Source: Sisyra terminalis
Lineage: Eukaryota > Arthropoda > Insecta > Neuroptera > Sisyridae
DNA length: 64,000 bases
NCBI GenBank assembly: GCA_958496175.1
Contig: OY292278.1
Coordinates: forward strand, 11,656,001 to 11,720,000
Direction of reading: 5' to 3'
Part shown: positions 47,901 to 59,769 of the stretch, piece by piece
Numbering within the stretch: position 1 is the first letter of the stretch
Layout of the letters: each line of letters starts with the position of its first letter
Notes under the pieces: generated by a model
Told to the model about the DNA's origin: nothing
Seen by the model: only the letters and a program-made list of their open reading frames with translations
Database searches by the model: none
Made by a program: the position numbers and the translations under genes

Positions 47901-49138
47901 AATAATTCCCGACTTTTAAAAAAATATGGCAAAAATTTAAGCATTTTCCGTATCCACATTTTTACATTCTACAAAAGATAAACAACGAATACATCGAAAG
48001 CATTTTGGATTATAGTTGAAAGTTTATTTGTTCTGCAAAATAAATTCCCAACAAGAAACTTTAAAGTTCCCGAACTATTTGAAGCATCGAAAAAAAAAAA
48101 ATCACTGATAAGTAAATTTTAGCTTTTACGCTCCGTTCGTCTACAGTACAAAATAAAATGAGCAAATACTTGTTTACCAAAGTTTCCACTACCATCGCAT
48201 TATTATCATCGAGCAAATTTCAACTCGTTTACCTCGTCATTTCCCTTAAAAGTTTTGTGATACTAAAACGTCACGTTTTATCACACCAAAGTTTGAATAA
48301 ATGATTTTAATGTGCCCCCCAAACAACCGAACGTGGGCGCCCACCATCCACATCCGAGTTAATTAAAAGCAAATTTGGCCGAGCTTTTCATTTACAACGA
48401 GCAAAAATCGGCCAAAATTTGTTGTAAAGGTCCCCGATTTATTTGAAGGTTTAATGACCAGACACGCGAATAAACGATCTGACTTTAATTGAAAATCCAG
48501 TGTACACATTAGACCCGAACAAAACGAATAATATGCACCCCATTTCCAAAGCTTTTCCATCCCCCCGGTTGGTCCGACCAACCGGTTGTAATAACCGAGG
48601 CGTAAAATATTCTCTTTGCTCCGAATATTTGGCAAGTGAAAATGTGTTTACTTCGAATTTAATTAGAAAATGCGCCTCCTCGTCTTTGCTCGACGTGGAA
48701 ATCGATAATTTTTACGTTAAAAGCTCGCGGAGCTTTTGATGGTGAGTCACTCAATTTCAGACGTACAATGAAGTTTAATTTTGATTTTGGACAGATGGGG
48801 AAGGATGGTGGATGGTGTTGGGCTTGATTTGATGCCACAATCATCGTGCGGAACGGACATTTTCGCGTCTTTCGACATTTCTTTCTGCCAAGGCATATGA
48901 CGTGGATGGTTTGAATTTTTCATGGAATTTTAATGGAAATTTTAATAAATTACCTTGTAAGATACGCAACGTGGAGAAAAAATATTTTCAGGTGGAAAAT
49001 TGGCTTCAGCTCGCTTGTCAGCCGCAATAAATGACAATGAGCTTTCAAAGTTCCGTCACTTAAACTATGTTTATAGTAAAACTACTTAAAACTATTTTTA
49101 GTTTATCAATCAAAACAATCATAGGAAATTAATTCTTA
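47901..49138. other. Unassigned; higher-complexity island at about 48.1-49.05 kb
   Basis: No gene recognised. Frames on both strands (48,363-48,635, -; 48,500-48,739, +; 48,659-48,844, -) overlap as mirror images in G/C-richer DNA and lack motifs. Confidence 0.4.
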
Positions 49139-49596
49139 TTTATACTAATATATAAAATTCTTACGTCTGATTGTACATTTTGATTTTGAGCCCAATTTTA
49201 GGGTAAATATTTGTTTCAAATGGTCCTTATTCCAAATTTAACATTTTAAAATTTTTGTCTGTCTGTCTGTCTGTGTGTCTCAATTTAACTGAAGAACGGA
49301 ACAACCGAATTTAATGAAATTAGGTATTAAGATACAACACAATTTCTCACACATGTTAGACTACTTATCATTTCTTCAAAATAATAAGGGAAGGTATTCC
49401 TTAGGGATGAAACAAAAAATGTTTACGTTAGACAGACGAATTATATATCATTGGAAAGTTAGTTAGAAGTAAGAAAATAATCTATAAAAATATTTTTAGT
49501 TGAACTGATAAAAAGCACAGTAAATTCAATTTAAAGTCTAAAAAATTGGCTCTGTGAAATATAAACGGTTATATACATAAAACACATAGTTTAAAT

Positions 49597-49672
49597 TAAT
49601 AGCGTAGTGGCTTACGTATCTGACATTCTTATCCTTCTAAATAAAAAGACAAGGGTTCGAACCTTACAGTAA
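49597..49672 (+). repeat. tRNA-like segment inside Helitron copy 2
   Basis: AGCGTAGTGGCTTACG (box A-like) and GGGTTCGAACCTTAC (box B-like) at tRNA spacing; this copy is closer to a canonical T-arm than copy 1. It does not fold as an intact tRNA by eye. Confidence 0.6.
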
Positions 49673-51400
49673 ACTTTTTTTTACAAAATTGTTGTAAATT
49701 GACCCATAGGCTCAATAAGGAAATATTAACGAAAAAAATTAATATTAGTAGTAAAAATAATAGTAATAAACCTTAAAATAAAACCGTGCATACATAAAAT
49801 CCTGTATTTATATACACCCTCTGACTGATGAAATTTTAATATTCGATGTATTCCTTATAAGTAGTCATCTGATAAAAAAAATTCTTGAAAATTCTTACCC
49901 TAAAAGAGTAAAAGGGGAGACTAAGTTTGTATGAGAAAATCAAGAGTTAATCATTAATCGAAATTTTTGTGTTAATAAGTGTAATTAATAAATAAATAAT
50001 TAATAAATAAAAAGTTTCGGTTTTTGTTATATCATTTTAATAACAGTATTTTAAATAACGTTATTTCGCTTAATTATAGTATGAAAGTTTATGTAGTAGG
50101 TACTTATACCAAATACCAAAGAGGTGGTTTTAAATTATTGTTTGTTTTTCAACAATCATACTTCTTAAAATCTAATTTTTATGAACCAATGATTGTGACC
50201 TGGAGCAATTATATATTCTGCTGAAAAGCATTAAGGGAGCAATTTTTTATCATATATTTAATTATCAATTTAAAAATACAATCTTCCAAACTAACTTTTC
50301 TTCGCTATTTAGATCAATTTAAAAACCAATTATTGTTATGGAAAATAAATAAAATATTCGAATTTACTTCCACGCTTTCCACCTATTTCCAACAATTTTG
50401 TATGTACAACGTCGAAATGGGCGAAATCGAATTGCTTTTTAGTCATGATAATCAAAATAAAGGACATAATTGGTTTCGTTTGACATTGTATTTTCCAATA
50501 TAAATGCATATTTGTGTCGATGAAATTTGGAAAGTGTTTTCTTTATACGATGCAGATATATAATAAGAAAGGGTTTTTGATAATTTCTTCCCTTAAAAAA
50601 GTGAAAAATGGTGGCAAAGCTTGTAAGGGATAACGTTTAATAAACAATCGAAATTTCAATTTTCATAATCACACTATCGTTATAAACGAAACGTAATTAC
50701 CCTTTATTATAAAACATAGTTGGTTTAATATTAGAGACAGAAACTTTGGGTCTACGTAAAAATTTAAACTCTGATTGATATATCTGAAAATTCTTAAGTT
50801 AAGTTTATAAGTGAGAATTAAGTTTTTTTGGCTTTTCACATATTGTAAACCTGAAAATCCGAAATACGTATTCACAAATAAATACATTAGTGCGCGAATA
50901 TCGAGTAGCGATAAATTCGGCAAACTAAAAGAAAATGATTTAATTATATAGTTGAAATTCAGATATTTTAATAATAAGTACATAGATATACAATGGTTAT
51001 ACTTGATTATGGTGAAACTGGGTTTCGTGCAATTGAACAAATTTTAATTTCGCGGTAGTTTTGTACATTGCAGTAGTGTAATAGTTTTGAGAAAAAGGTT
51101 CATTCGGAAGTCGAGACAATGAAATGGGATTTCTACTAATATTCAAAATCTAGACCCTAAACTTCTGTTATTTTGACGTGAGTGTTTTGTTAACTTTTTA
51201 TTGTTTTAAGTCATAATTAAGACCGAATTTATTGATCTTGACAATATTTTTTAATTATAGATACTGATTGATTTACGGATTATTTGGTTCACGGTTAGTA
51301 TACCTACCGTAGGTATATGCAATTGAACATACTCTTTTTAGATATTTATAAATATTTTTTGAAAATTAATTGATCATTACACACAAATATTTTATTTTAA

Positions 51401-52337
51401 GGGAGTATTCTTGTCTAGAAATTTAAAAAAAACGATTTTTTTTTAATATTTTCAAAGTTTAACTATTGAAGAATATGTCTACGAGAGGATTTTTCAAAAT
51501 TCGAATTATTTTCTGAGATATAGGTATTTTGCTGACCTGGCATCCAAACCCGTTTAGCCGGAACTAATCGAACAAAAGACATTAGGGATACTTCGTCTAC
51601 CTGAATTCATATTTTTCAGTAATACCTTTTGTCCCTTGGTACTTTTGTCCCTACTGTAGAACTGCTCGATATGAAGAGAGAAACCCGGAAAAAAAATTTT
51701 TTTCGAAGTCGAGGAATGAAGCAGGAATGGCATATTGAATAAATGTAAGTCTAAAATATCATTTCATGACTTAAACTGCGACAAACTTTGCGCGGAACTT
51801 TAAACGCGTTTTTCTCGAAACGATACCCACGATTTCTCAGGTTCTACGGAACCGATTTACCTGAAATTTTTAGAGAGTCTTCTTTATATACTTGTCTATG
51901 TCTGGAACTATCCCCATCCCCAAATTTTGATTTGTACTATTTTTAAAAAATTCGAAACAGTCAAAAAAAATGGTACAAAAATTGTTTTTTTTTCAGGCAG
52001 TCGCCATTTCGTGAAATTTTTTTTTCATACTTTTCCGTAGTTTCAGACATTGCGACATTATTCTAAATTAATAATCTTTTTTTTTTTGGTTTTAGATTAC
52101 TAGAAGGGTTGAAATCGTGGGTATGGTCACGTGCCAATTTTTTGAGACCCCCCACTTCATCAGCTGCTAATTTTTGAGCTGAAATTTTTAACTTTTTTAT
52201 TTTTTTATTTTTTGCTATATTCTTGAAATGTTAATAAATAACTGATAAAAAAATGGATGGCAAAAATATTAATTGGCTATTTTTTATGACACTTCAAAAA
52301 TTACCTGAAACTCATGGCTCTAGACTAGAATACTCCC
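51401..52337. mobile_element. TTAA-flanked MITE inserted in Helitron copy 2
   Basis: The ends are GGGAGTATTCTTGTCTAGA and the inverse of GGGAGTATTCTAGTCTAGA (18 of 19 identical), flanked by TTAA at 51,397-51,400 and 52,338-52,341. Helitron copy 1 has the empty site (ATTCTAAGTAACAG at about 23,971), so the insertion postdates the split of the two Helitron copies. It is 937 bp and has no coding capacity. Confidence 0.9.
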
Positions 52338-52517
52338 TTAAGCAACAGTTTATTAATTTTGTCTTTTTAAAGTTGACAAAATAGTGTTTTTACGTATGAT
52401 TGTTTTTCATAAAAGAAATAAGAAAAATAAAAATTTTCATATACTACTACAAATAGCAAATCGAATAAGAAAATATATTCTACATCTTACGCAGACGAAG
52501 TCGCGGGGATCAGCTAG

Positions 52518-53001
52518 TTTATAAATAATTTTCGTATAAAATTATTAATTTTTATGTTCAATAAAGTATTCCTTAACACAAATTGATAAGGGAGCTTTTC
52601 ATTGAGGTATAAAGATTCACAAATATAATCTCTCACATTTCATATCCAACATCCAAGAGAAATCATGAGCTTTCCAAAATAAAAGCTCACTCCGTTGACA
52701 TATCAACCGTTATATTTATTATACGATAAGGTTTACGATTCGAAACGAGCAAGTAGAAGGTGTCAAATGTCACAAACTCCAAACAAAGATCAACGAAATG
52801 CCTCAAAGAGTTATTGTTATTGCCATTGCGCGGCAAGCATACTCTATTTCTTCCCCATTCCCGACTTTCCGCCATCCATGGATCATAATATCAAACTTCA
52901 CAAGCTAACGATGCAAACTGGCTTTTATTCGACGAACGAAACGTGTTTGACATTCAAAATATTCAACGCGGAAAAATAAATTAAACATATTAAAAACTCA
53001 C
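52518..53001. other. Unassigned higher-complexity stretch
   Basis: Non-repetitive DNA with mirror-image frames at 52,687-52,979 lacking motifs. It lies directly downstream (- strand sense) of the candidate exon at 53,002-53,052. Confidence 0.4.
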
Positions 53002-53052
53002 CTTAACAACAAATGTCTTTAACTTCAGTCGAGAGAATCTTCACGTGGAAAC
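53002..53052 (-). other. Candidate 51-nt spliced exon
   Basis: On the - strand a pyrimidine-rich tract TTGTTCTGTTTCAG ends at 53,053. A 51-base segment follows, and it ends AAG before GTGAGT, a near-perfect 5' splice site. All three frames contain a stop, so if real it is an untranslated exon, the end of a coding region, or an exon of a non-coding RNA. This would imply a - strand transcription unit larger than the window region. It is inferred from splice-site quality alone. Confidence 0.35.
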
Positions 53053-53714
53053 CTGAAACAGAACAATACACTTTAAAATAATTGAAGTTAAATCAATGCA
53101 AACGAGAAACAAACGAGATCTCGTCTCAATAAAATTCAAAATTGAAATAAAACGCCCCAATCCCTATCCACATCTCCTTATCCCATTTTCAAGTGTAATT
53201 ACTTAAAGCAATGCCTGTCATATCATCAATATTACATAATTATTATGATGATGCGATAAAATAATTTCCATGCTAAAATCTGTTGAAACAAACCCCGAAG
53301 TTCAAGGATAATAATCGTACATTAAATCTTATTGTTCCAAGGCATTAATACACCTAATACACTGTACATACAATTATTTACACCCCCTATCTAGATATTA
53401 GTCTCTACATCAATTTAAACACATCGGCTATATATATTTATATAAACAAATATACGATACTATATGTTCATAATATTCTCTGATAGGCTCTTAATATTTG
53501 TTACCAACAAACAACCAATGAAATTATTCATGTGACAATGGCAACATTGGTTCGTTTCGATCATAAATGTTTGATGAGGGAGTTTTCGAAATAAACATAA
53601 ATTGATTTTGTTTTAAAATAAACTTACATAATACAATCATAGTCGAAATTGGTTACTATTGCCTACAATTACACCAATTATTATTATTTCATCGATTGAA
53701 TATTACTAAAATAA
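53053..53714. other. Unassigned stretch, no gene seen
   Basis: Non-repetitive, AT-rich DNA with no recognisable frame. Confidence 0.4.
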
Positions 53715-54326
53715 TAATATAATGGGAAAATTATGGATTTTTGTCATTTGGTTTTATGATGAAAACATTGGTCTAAAAGAAAATTTCTGTGTAAAACTAA
53801 AATTTCTTTGGTCAATAGATAATTTTTGTCGAAATATTTTAGAATATCAACAAATTTTTTGAAATTGTAAGCTTTTCTGAAATTTTTAATGGAAATTGGG
53901 TGAAATTTTTTGGGGGAAAACAAATAAAGTTGATAATTGAAAATCGAAAAAGAAAAAAAAGATTATGATAAATATTTCATCGAAAAAGTGATAAATAATG
54001 GCAATAGCAAAAAATTGGATTTTCTAATATAATGGGAAAATTATGGATTTTTGTTATTTGGTTTTATGACAAAAACATTGGTCTAAAAGAAAATCTCTGT
54101 GTAATACTAAAATTTCTTTGGTCAATAGATAATTTTTGTCGAAATATTTTAGAATATCAACAAATTTTTTGAAATTGTAAGCATTTCTGAAATTTTTAAT
54201 GGAAATTGGGTGAAATTTTTTGGGGGAAAACAAATAAGTTGAAAATCGAAAAAGGAAAAAAGATTATGATAGATATTTCATCGAAAAAGTGATAAATAAT
54301 GGTAATAGCAAAAAATTGGTTTTTCA
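53715..54326. repeat. Two-copy tandem duplication, 310-bp unit
   Basis: The units 53,715-54,024 and 54,025-54,326 both begin TAATATAATGGGAAAATTATG and differ by few substitutions and small deletions, so the duplication is recent. No coding sequence. Confidence 0.85.
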
Positions 54327-55389
54327 TGATTTTTATGGATCATATCGCTATGAAAGCTACAATGAATTAAAAGAGCTTTGTTGTCTAATGAGCTTCCTTA
54401 ATATTAAACAAAATTTTTTTTTTTTTTACTAAAATAAATCTAGAATTTTCACATCTATGGACCAGTCATTTCACATTTAAGTAGTGACATTTATCATCCA
54501 GGTAAAATTTTATCAAAATGATAAGGACAATTGCGTATTTTCATCTAGGAGTAGTGATATAACGTGATATAATGATTAATGTTTAAGCTCTATCCAACAG
54601 ATAAATTTATGCAAGTTTAATCACTATCTTAAGAATTGATTTATCTATCCATGAGTTAAACTACCGGCCTCAAATAGTAATATTTTTCTTTCTGAAATAA
54701 TTTTATCAAAAAGATAGAAAAACATACGTTTTTTCATCTTAAAAAAATGATATTTGTAGGATTTACCTACCAGATAAATTTTCATCAATTGAACAGTTAT
54801 CTTAAACTGATAAAAAATACTATTGAAAAGTATCTATAGATAAGTTACTTTATTGAAAAGTATCTGGAGTTCTTTGAGTATCTTTTTACTCCTTAAAAAT
54901 GGAACTTAAATAACTTATACTTATCTTAAATTGCTTTTTAGGTTACTTTGTTTTCTTTGAACGTAAATACTAAGTTTTGTAACGTATAAGGTACGTATAA
55001 AAAGGAAAGTATGAATGTCTTTACTTCTGTAACCATGACACATTTAATGAAAAACGATAAAAGATCAAAATAAGAGGTATAAGAATATTGAAGTTTAAAG
55101 ATCTATGCAAAATCAAACTCTAAATTAAATAGAAAATAAATGAAATCATCATGTCTTCAGCTAATTGCAGTAAAATTAAAATACAACAGTTAAAAGTTGT
55201 CAAAATAAAAAAATTAAAGAGTTAACACTATTTTATTGAACTAAGTAGTTAAGTAGTTAGGTATTTTAATCATTATTGGATACTTTATTTTTAGTAAATT
55301 TTTGTAAATAAGTATCTTCAATAACGAAAAATATTTTAGTTTTTTTGGATAAATTGGTTATGTCCATACTTTACATAATATTATTTATT
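54327..55389. other. AT-rich stretch, no gene seen
   Basis: No frame or repeat recognised. Confidence 0.4.
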
Positions 55390-55597
55390 TTTTTAGTAGG
55401 AAAGTGGACTTAAAGGATGTAAATCCATATACTAATAATTAGTTCAGCGACGTTTCGGTTCTTTGTTTGACCTTCATCAGGCTTCTTAATGTAAAGATCA
55501 AATAAGGTCAAATAAAGGACCGAAACGTCGCTGAATTAATAATTAGTATATTGATTTATATACTTTAAGTCCACTTTCCTACTAAAATAATAAATAA
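55390..55597. repeat. Palindromic repeat, family C, with hammerhead-like core
   Basis: Arms of about 85 bp (landmarks AGTAGGAAAGTGGACTTAAA, CGACGTTTCGG, inverted as CCGAAACGTCG and TTTAAGTCCACTTTCCTACT) flank a short centre. In the left arm the - strand 55,480 to 55,453 reads CTGATGA, a weak hairpin (GGT...ACC), then GAAAC. The right arm keeps GAAAC but not CTGATGA. The repeat resembles paired Penelope-type terminal repeats. Confidence 0.65.
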
Positions 55598-56874
55598 TTT
55601 TTGAGTTTTTTTTTTTATGTTATAAGACACAGTTTCTTATAAAAAGTATCTTAGATGATTATTACTTTTTGCCAAAAAATAAAGGACTTATAATAATTAA
55701 TTTTTGTTTAAATTTTTCCAAAATTTTTGGACTTGTCTATAGTCTTCATTGCTTTGATCAAAAAATCATCTTAGCTATAAAGTAGAGTTTCTTATCCTGG
55801 AGTGCCCACATCCCTGGTTGTTTAAGAAGATATTTTTAGAGTTGCGGGAGAAGCATCCAACAATATAAATTATGAATTTAAAAAAAAAAACGCACAAAAA
55901 CCGAAATAGTTTTCATTGAGGTGAGATGAAAATCGTTTTCCAAACTGAAAGGGGTGCGGCTCACTTAAGAAGTTTAGAAACACTGCTATAAATAGTAGGA
56001 TTAAGTCGTAAGATGCTTACAGTAGTAGAATTTTCCCACTCAAATTTTATATTTCAAAAATTATCTTGTTAACTTTTTCTAGAAGGATTTTTCTTACAGG
56101 TAAATTTTTATCGTTTATGAAATCTAACTATCCTAAACAGATGTTATCTATCCATTAATAAAAATTCCGGTCATTAAAATAAAACCAAGTTTAAACCCTT
56201 TTGTGTCTCCCTTTTTTAGGTTTTTAATAAATCTTTTGCTTCATATATAAATTGATGTCCTCCTGAGGAATACTTAGGAATATATGGGTTCAGTTTCGTT
56301 GTTGTTTTGTGAAACTTTGGACTTAAAGCTAGTCTTCAATGCTTTGATTAAAAAAACTACTTTGACTATAAAGTAAACACTTTGCTTTATTTATTTAATA
56401 TTTCCCGGAGTTTAACAATTTGTGGCAATGATTGATATTTTAGTTTTATTTTGATGGCTTTCATAAATAAGAGCTTATTAATAATAAGTAAGTTTGATAT
56501 GTTTATAATTCGCTAGGGGCAAAAAATCCTGGCGAAAAACGGAGTTTTCAGTTATTAAACTGTATATAATATTATAATTTCACTGTTTTATTGGGTTATT
56601 AACTTTCATTAAGTAAAATTTTATTTTCTATTAACACCTAAACATTTTTAGTTTGGATCTAATGGAAGGACAATTGCGGCTCAAAGTAGAACCTCGCTTT
56701 TTTTTAGAGCTCAATTTTTGGTACAAAATAATGGCATTTCTCTTACTTGGATAAAAGTATTGTTATCTTGATTTATTAATCACTATTTATACTATAATTT
56801 GGATCACTTTGTTTAATATTTAATCAAATGAAATTACTTAATTAAGAATAAATAATGTATGAATATCTCAATCA
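55598..56874. other. AT-rich stretch, no gene seen
   Basis: No frame with family motifs and no clear repeat. Confidence 0.4.
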
Positions 56875-57102
56875 ATGCACCAACACCTAATGACAGCACA
56901 CAATGCAAGGCAAGAGGCTATTAGCCAATGGGATTGCGAGATTTTGCGATGTTCATTTGTTTTGATTATTGAAATTTTAAAAATTCAGCGGAAACACTCA
57001 CCAAGTCAATTCCATACCTATACAATGTACATAGTTCAGTTAAAACAAGCGATTGATATTAAGCGCAGAAATGAATTCTTGAAAAAGAAAATTATGAATT
57101 GA
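56875..57102 (+). pseudogene. Small frame with poly(A) signal, unrecognised
   Basis: The 75-codon frame has protein-like composition: an ARQEAISQWDCEILRC segment, then helix-prone EILKIQRKHSP and IDIKRRNEFLKKKI segments, resembling a coiled C-terminal tail. AATAAA lies 43 bp after the stop (57,145-57,150). I do not recognise the family. It could be the 3' exon of a decayed transposon gene, a captured exon, or chance. No promoter or splice partner was identified. Confidence 0.35.
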
Positions 57103-59459
57103 AGAAAATCAGGCACTATAAGGAAATGATATGACACTTAAAAAAATAAATTTTTAAAGCATTTATAAAAAATTTCATTAGTAAATTTTTTTTTCAAAAA
57201 TATACCGAGAAATTGTTAAGAATAAATATTGGGAAATGGATTAGAACTATTGACTGAGTAGTTGAGTTCCTTTATAGTTTATATATGGGATGTATTGTAT
57301 AGTATTTAGTAGTAACAGTATATTTGTAATCCTTTATGGTTAGTATGTAACTTTTAATTGTGTACTTTAAGTTTATAAATCAAATGTTTATATTTAATTC
57401 TGTAAACAATTAGTAAGGGCATTTTTCTGGTGTCTAAGTACAAGTACTATATACCTCTTTAGATTGTTACCATAGGTAAAATAAATAAATTAATTATATT
57501 ATTGTTATATAGACTTTATACCTAAAGCTTTATACCAACTAGTTAATTTATTACGAAACAGGCATTATCAATTCCAAAATCATATATAAGTTTTAATTCA
57601 ATCGGTTGAGTAAATTCTTCAGAAAAAAAAAATATATTTCTCTTACAGCTAGGCATTTTAAATGCCTATATTTTACTACTTTTACTACTTACCACAATTA
57701 ATTATCATTGTCAATCCCACAAACATACTTTATTGCTAGGATTTCAAGTATAAACCTCTGAATCATCAACTTGCAGGCAAATCAAGAGACGATTCTAAAA
57801 ATAAAATCAAATCTCCTCAAATCGGACTAAAATTCCAGCAACATTTCGTCCAATTACCGCGCGCAAATGAGCTTTAATTAATTGAGCAAATTAATAAGCT
57901 TTTTTCCCGGCCAGATTCTTATCTGAGCCGCAAGCAATTCAATTTAGCTCATTATCCTCATCGCGTCGTCTGTCTTGCCAATTTCAAAACACAATAGATA
58001 TCTTCCTATACTTGGGAGATTAACGTTCCGAGAAATATTCGGAATTTCATCCAAAGCTCTTCGAATCAACGTTTTACGTAACGCTCATTGTTACTAGAAT
58101 GAAAACTAAATAATAATTAGTACAAATCTGGCCGACTCCATATTGAATTTCCCCGTAAGTAATTGATATCGGTTTTCAAGAAAATCAATTCAACTTCTTG
58201 CCAGATTGGCGAACGATGTAATCAATTTGGAAACGTCAATTAGATGTGCTCGCTAAGTAAATTGTCTTGTTGGCAAAATCCGTTAAAAACTCCATCCATT
58301 GAAAATATTGCGTTTTAAATGCCAATCTTCCTTTATTATTATATTAAACGTGGAGCTTTTACTCGGAAAATCGTATTTTTTTTTCTTTCCCAGAACAAAA
58401 CAACTCTGAAAATTATTCGAACGGATTTAATAATATTAATTCGAAATAATATATCAATCAATTTGATTGAACCATAAAACATTTTTTCCTCTTAATTTTA
58501 TGGTTAATTGATTGGTTGATTGATATGGAGATTCGTAAAGTGATTGGATATTATTTGATTTGATTTGGCAAACGAATGAATTAATATTCCCGGGGGAAGA
58601 AATCGAATTTATTTGAAAATTCATTATGTGTGTTTGTATGGATTTCAATAACACACACAAAAAAAAAACGTCATTTAATGACAATTGGAGAATTTAAATA
58701 AATTAAGGAATACAGCTGCAGGCTTTGCAATATTATACAATATTTCACTTAAATTTTCATTTGGTCGAATGTACGAAATTAAAGTTAATTACGTTTTTTA
58801 ATTTAAATAGAAGATTAATTCAATTTTTCCACTCCAGAAAATGGACATTGAGAGATCACTTGAAATATAAAAATTAACGAGAATTTTAAAGCTTTTATTT
58901 AGTATTACTTGTTAGTACTATATAATCAAATATTTCTAATTAAATCTGACCTACTTTGGGTCAATCCTTTTAAAATTACTCTGCCAATGTTGCTGGATGG
59001 TTTTTTTTATTTTCCCGTTTTTAAATATGAGTTCCTAATAGTCCTAAAATCTGTTTGAAAAAAATTAATATGCTATAGATTTTTTCTGGCAGCCATTTTT
59101 AAAATGATGGTTGGGAAAATTTAAATGCCAAGCTATTCATAAAGATATCAGAATAATATATAAGCCAGTGTATTCAGCATTAAATAATACTTATCAATAC
59201 ATACTTTTAATTTTTCTACCATGAAAGAAAATCAGGCAAACTTTATTGCAAAAATTTCGAAAAAATCTTTAAACTGTTACTTTTTAAGACAGTAAAATTT
59301 TATGAAGGAATAAAGATTCACAAATGATATTTTGTTTTTGTGTTGAATACTTTTTGAAAAATCAACATTTGATAAAGTGTGCCTATTAAAAGGCATTAAA
59401 ATATTAATTTTTAAATTCCAATACGTTTTTCGTAATATTTCTAATTACGGATTTTTATT
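57103..59459. other. Unassigned; higher-complexity island at about 57.75-58.4 kb
   Basis: No gene recognised. The island is non-repetitive with more CpG. The remainder is AT-rich. Confidence 0.4.
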
Positions 59460-59769
59460 AACCCTAGAGTCACCAAAAACCTTAGCTAAAAAGCAAAAAA
59501 AACATTATAATTTTATAAGTTTCTATAAAGAGACTAAAGGATAGGAAGATATTTTTTTTATTTCTGATGTTATGCTCAGTCGAATTTAAAGTCGCTGATT
59601 AAATTTCAGTATTTTGATTTAAGCAAATTGAAACAAAAACAAGAAAATAGTATTATTGTCAAAAATATTTTGAAGAATATAAAATTCCCGGTGTATAGAT
59701 CAAATATATGTAAATTTCAAAAGTAAATGATACCATCATAGACGTCATGCAGTTGCGGGCATCAACTAG
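59460..59769 (+). mobile_element. Helitron 3' end, 5' limit not found
   Basis: The stretch ends ATGCAGTTGCGGGCATCAACTAG before a T, similar to the GTCGCGGGGATCAGCTAG ends of the two complete Helitrons but from a different subfamily. The left limit is arbitrary, because no TC start with matching context was identified; TACTATATAAT near 58,918 is a possible degenerate 5' end. Confidence 0.5.

Larger units (their letters stand above)
49139..52517 (+). mobile_element. Non-autonomous Helitron, copy 2, carrying a MITE
   Basis: It aligns end to end with the copy at 21,756-24,159. The 5' end is TTTATACTAATATATAAA (TC changed to TT) after an A; the 3' end is GATCAGCTAG before a T. Its 3,379 bp include a 937-bp MITE at 51,401-52,337; without it the element is 2,442 bp against 2,404 bp for copy 1. 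No Rep/helicase frame is present. Confidence 0.88.
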
